Shown here one piece after another: positions 61,936 through 64,000 of a stretch of 64,000 nt of DNA; position 1 is the stretch's first letter; every line of letters begins with the position of its first letter. A program made the translations under genes and the position numbers. This stretch comes from Acidaminococcus sp050873445. GTDB lineage: Bacteria; Bacillota; Negativicutes; Acidaminococcales; Acidaminococcaceae. The stretch covers positions 1 through 64,000 of the forward strand of contig NZ_JBNMIU010000004.1 in the NCBI RefSeq assembly GCF_050873445.1. Direction: 5' to 3'. The notes below the pieces were generated by a model that was not told the origin of the DNA, searched no databases, and saw only the letters and a program-made list of their open reading frames with translations.

Positions 61936-63393
61936 TTTTACGCAATACCAGATCCATATCAGAAACGCCACTGCAATGGCCATCCATTGGGCCAGGGCTG
62001 CAGAACCCTGTTTGGCGAACAGATCATCGTATCCTTTCAGGTAGATGCCCAGGATCAGCAGCGGCAGCCCATAGGTCAGATAGGACCTCCAGAAACCGGG
62101 CAGGTTCCGGCCCTGCCCAGCATTTACTTCGGTCAGGAAATTATTCCAGCCCCAGCCATTCTGCCGGGTACAGAACAGCACGAAGGTCAGTCCTCCCAGA
62201 GGCAGCAGGTTGTTGGAAACAATGAAGTCTTCCAGGTCCAGCACGCCTGTACCCGGACCCAGGGGCTGGAAGCTGCTCCATACATTGAAGCCCAGCACGC
62301 AGGGGAGGCTGCCGATGGCAATCAGGGCGAAGACAACCCAGGCACTCTTGGACCGCTTCCAGTCGAACAGTTCACGGAAACAGGCGATAATGCTTTCCAT
62401 AACGGCGATGACCGTGGACAGGGCAGCGAAGGACAGAAAAATGAAGAACAGGCTTCCCCAGATTCGGCCGCCGGGCATCAGAGTGAATAGATTGGGGATG
62501 GTCAGGAAGATCAGGGAGGGGCCGGCGTCAGGCTGGATGCCGTAGGCAAAGCAGGCAGGGATGATGATGAACCCGCTCATGAGGGCTACAAAGGTATCCA
62601 GGGCCGTGATGGTCATGGCTTCACCGGGCAGGCCCCTTTTTTTGTCCATATAGGAAGCAAAGATCATCATGGCCCCGTTGCCGGCGCTCAGGGTGAAGAA
62701 AGCCTGGCTCATGGCGGCGTAGATGACGTTTCCCCAGCCGATTTTTCCCAGGGCAGTGAAGTTGGGAATCAGGTAGAATTCGATCCCCTTTTCAGCGCCG
62801 GGCAGGAATACGGAATGGACGGCCAGTACCATCATGAGCAGCAGCAGGGCGCTCATGATGACTTTGGTAATCCGTTCGATCCCCTTTTCCAGGCCCATGT
62901 AGCAGACAGTGAAGCCGATCAGGCAGGAGAGGAATGTCCAGCCTCCCATGGTAATCGGCTGGGCCAGCATCTGTTTGAATGTGGCCTGGATGAAGGCCGG
63001 AGACTGGCCCATGAAGGTGCCCTTCAGGTGCAGCCAGCAGTATTCCAGCATCCAACCGGTGACAGTGGTGTAATACAGCATCAGGATGGTTACCCCGGCT
63101 ATGCCGATGTACTTCAGATACGGCCAGCGGCTGCCTTTGGGGGCCAGTACATCGAAGCACCGGGCTACGCTGCGGCGGCCGCCCCGGCCCATGGCGAATT
63201 CGCACAAAAGCACAGGGATCCCCAGGATCAGCAGGAACAGCAGATACAGCAGAATGAAAGCTGCCCCACCGTACTGGCCGCACAGATAGGGGAATTTCCA
63301 CACATTGCCGATACCGATGGCACAGCCGGCGCTGACCAGGATGAACCCCAGCCGGGATTGGAAGGAATCACGTTTGGGAGTTTGTTCCGTCAT
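61918..63393 (-). CDS. NSS-family sodium-dependent transporter
   Basis: A 491-residue neurotransmitter:sodium symporter homologue with about 12 membrane segments. The N-terminal SAGCAIGIGNVWKFPYLC near 22-39 is the family signature. Bacterial members carry amino acids or related compounds with Na+; the substrate is not visible. GCGAGGTAG precedes the ATG. A close paralogue lies immediately upstream, so the two look like a tandem duplication. Confidence 0.93.
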   Translation of the reverse strand: MTEQTPKRDSFQSRLGFILVSAGCAIGIGNVWKFPYLCGQYGGAAFILLYLLFLLILGIPVLLCEFAMGRGGRRSVARCFDVLAPKGSRWPYLKYIGIAGVTILMLYYTTVTGWMLEYCWLHLKGTFMGQSPAFIQATFKQMLAQPITMGGWTFLSCLIGFTVCYMGLEKGIERITKVIMSALLLLMMVLAVHSVFLPGAEKGIEFYLIPNFTALGKIGWGNVIYAAMSQAFFTLSAGNGAMMIFASYMDKKRGLPGEAMTITALDTFVALMSGFIIIPACFAYGIQPDAGPSLIFLTIPNLFTLMPGGRIWGSLFFIFLSFAALSTVIAVMESIIACFRELFDWKRSKSAWVVFALIAIGSLPCVLGFNVWSSFQPLGPGTGVLDLEDFIVSNNLLPLGGLTFVLFCTRQNGWGWNNFLTEVNAGQGRNLPGFWRSYLTYGLPLLILGIYLKGYDDLFAKQGSAALAQWMAIAVAFLIWIWYCVKGKKEV

Positions 63394-63452
63394 AAAGTCT
63401 ACCTCGCTTCTTTGCTACAAATACATATACGATTACCGTTACATACGATACG

Positions 63453-63481
63453 ATTTTATAATATCTTTCTGCATCTTGCAA
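63453..63481 (-). promoter_or_regulatory. Promoter of the NSS transporter gene
   Basis: On the minus strand TTGCAA (63481-63476), 17 bases, TAAAAT (63458-63453). Downstream, CGTAT repeats (ATCGTATCGTAT) may be an operator. Confidence 0.6.
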
Positions 63482-63484
63482 ATG

Positions 63485-63522
63485 AAAAAAGGGGGTGTGA
63501 AAAAATGTCTTTTCACACCTCG
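63485..63522 (-). terminator. Terminator after the upstream NSS paralogue
   Basis: In minus orientation GAGGTGTGAAAA pairs with TTTTCACACCCC, followed by a T-run (63490-63485). Confidence 0.85.
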
Positions 63523-63540
63523 TCAAAGAACGACAGTTAA

Positions 63541-63655
63541 AATTTTGTTGATGGGAAACGAAAAATCAACCCATCAGGCCACGGATGGGCTTACCGGGCG
63601 GAATCCCTTCGGGACCCTTGGTAAAGCCCCTACGGGTTGCAATCGAACATTCGAA
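63541..63655 (-). other. Structured intergenic element between NSS genes
   Basis: This lies between the upstream NSS stop codon and its terminator. It can fold as GGGCTTACC (63587-63595) with GGTAAAGCCC (63620-63629), enclosing a TCCC-TTC-GGGA hairpin. A second arm offers two exclusive pairings, GTTGAT/ATCAAC or TGATGGG/CCCATCA. A palindrome around CGAACATTCG follows. No known RNA was recognised. Confidence 0.4.
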
Positions 63656-64000
63656 TTACTTTTTTCGCCCTGCTGCCGTATAGAAAATGAAGCCCAGGAA
63701 CAGGGCAGCCACGCACAGCCAGAAAGCCAGGACCCTGGGACCCTGCTTCACGAACATGTCGTAGTATCCTTTGATATAGATGGTGATGATCATCAGCGGC
63801 AGTACATACAGCAGATACCTCCGCAGGGAGGCAGGCAGGTTGCGGCCTTCTCCGTCGTTGGCCTCTGCCAGGAAATTATTCCAGCCCCAGCCGTTCTTTT
63901 TGGTGCAGAACAGGACAAAGGCCAGGCTGCCCAGTGGCAGCAGGTTGTTGGAAACAATGAAGTCTTCCAGATCCAACACGGAAGAACCGGGGCCCAGGGG
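63656..64000 (-). CDS. NSS-family transporter, C-terminal part
   Basis: Only the last 114 codons are inside the window; the gene continues past the right end. The sequence closely follows the C-terminus of the neighbouring transporter, for example LDLEDFIVSNNLLPLG and NGWGWNNFL. The two genes are in the same orientation, as expected for a tandem duplication. Each has its own end, and a promoter stands between them. Confidence 0.9.
   Translation of the reverse strand, partial: PLGPGSSVLDLEDFIVSNNLLPLGSLAFVLFCTKKNGWGWNNFLAEANDGEGRNLPASLRRYLLYVLPLMIITIYIKGYYDMFVKQGPRVLAFWLCVAALFLGFIFYTAAGRKK

Noticed and set aside
63541..63655. tRNA or rRNA fragment in the structured region between NSS genes
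   Set aside because: The GGGTTGCAATCGAACATTCG stretch looks faintly like a tRNA arm, but no acceptor stem or anticodon arm can be drawn.

Overview
The window comes from an anaerobic, amino-acid-fermenting Negativicute, almost certainly an Acidaminococcus. The main evidence is a complete hydroxyglutarate operon in the Acidaminococcus order (gctA-gctB-gcdA-hgdC-hgdA-hgdB, 42146-49125). As in A. fermentans, the other glutaconyl-CoA decarboxylase subunits (gcdD, gcdC, gcdB, 26363-28353) lie in a separate operon. HgdC and GcdC differ from the A. fermentans proteins as I remember them, so A. intestini or a close relative is likelier, but I cannot confirm the species.

Layout. 1-3854: ftsH and a helical protein of unknown function. 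3955-6478: the glutamate symporter gltS with a small upstream gene, and an AEC permease. 6655-17648: a complete histidine-degradation region (hutD; ftcD-fhs-fchA; a transporter and hutH; hutU-hutI). 17805-22963: a SARP-like ATPase regulator followed by DRTGG, GHKL-ATPase and [FeFe]-hydrogenase-like genes. 23144-28353: a CoA-transferase, a second decarboxylase alpha subunit, and the membrane-bound sodium-pump subunits. 28500-36379: small membrane proteins, maf, radC and the elongasome genes mreBCD-mrdA-rodA. 36389-41823: two radical-SAM-associated proteins, RNase G and the CCA-adding enzyme. 42146-49125: the hydroxyglutarate operon. 49294-53680: a CoA-transferase homologue lacking its catalytic glutamate, then nrdDG. 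53906-64000: a peptidase, a lipase-like hydrolase, a thioesterase, two aldo-keto reductases, LysR and MerR regulators, an iron alcohol dehydrogenase, an HD hydrolase and two tandem NSS transporters.

How it fits together. Histidine is taken up and converted to glutamate and formimino-THF; FchA and Fhs recover formate and ATP from the latter. Glutamate, from histidine or imported by GltS, is fermented through 2-hydroxyglutaryl-CoA and glutaconyl-CoA. GcdA hands CO2 to biotin on GcdC, and GcdB couples its release to Na+ export. The resulting sodium gradient can drive GltS and the NSS transporters. A second alpha subunit beside a succinate-type CoA-transferase suggests the same pump also decarboxylates methylmalonyl-CoA.

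Many promoters have an extended -10 (TGn-TATAAT) with a poor -35, and most transcription units end in strong hairpin terminators. No tRNA, rRNA, CRISPR array, prophage or insertion sequence was seen. The points most worth following up are the regulator/hydrogenase-like operon, a promoter element shared by three hut units, the CoA-transferase lacking its catalytic glutamate, a possible leader peptide ahead of gctA, a MerR-type promoter ahead of the alcohol dehydrogenase, and several unexplained structured intergenic elements.
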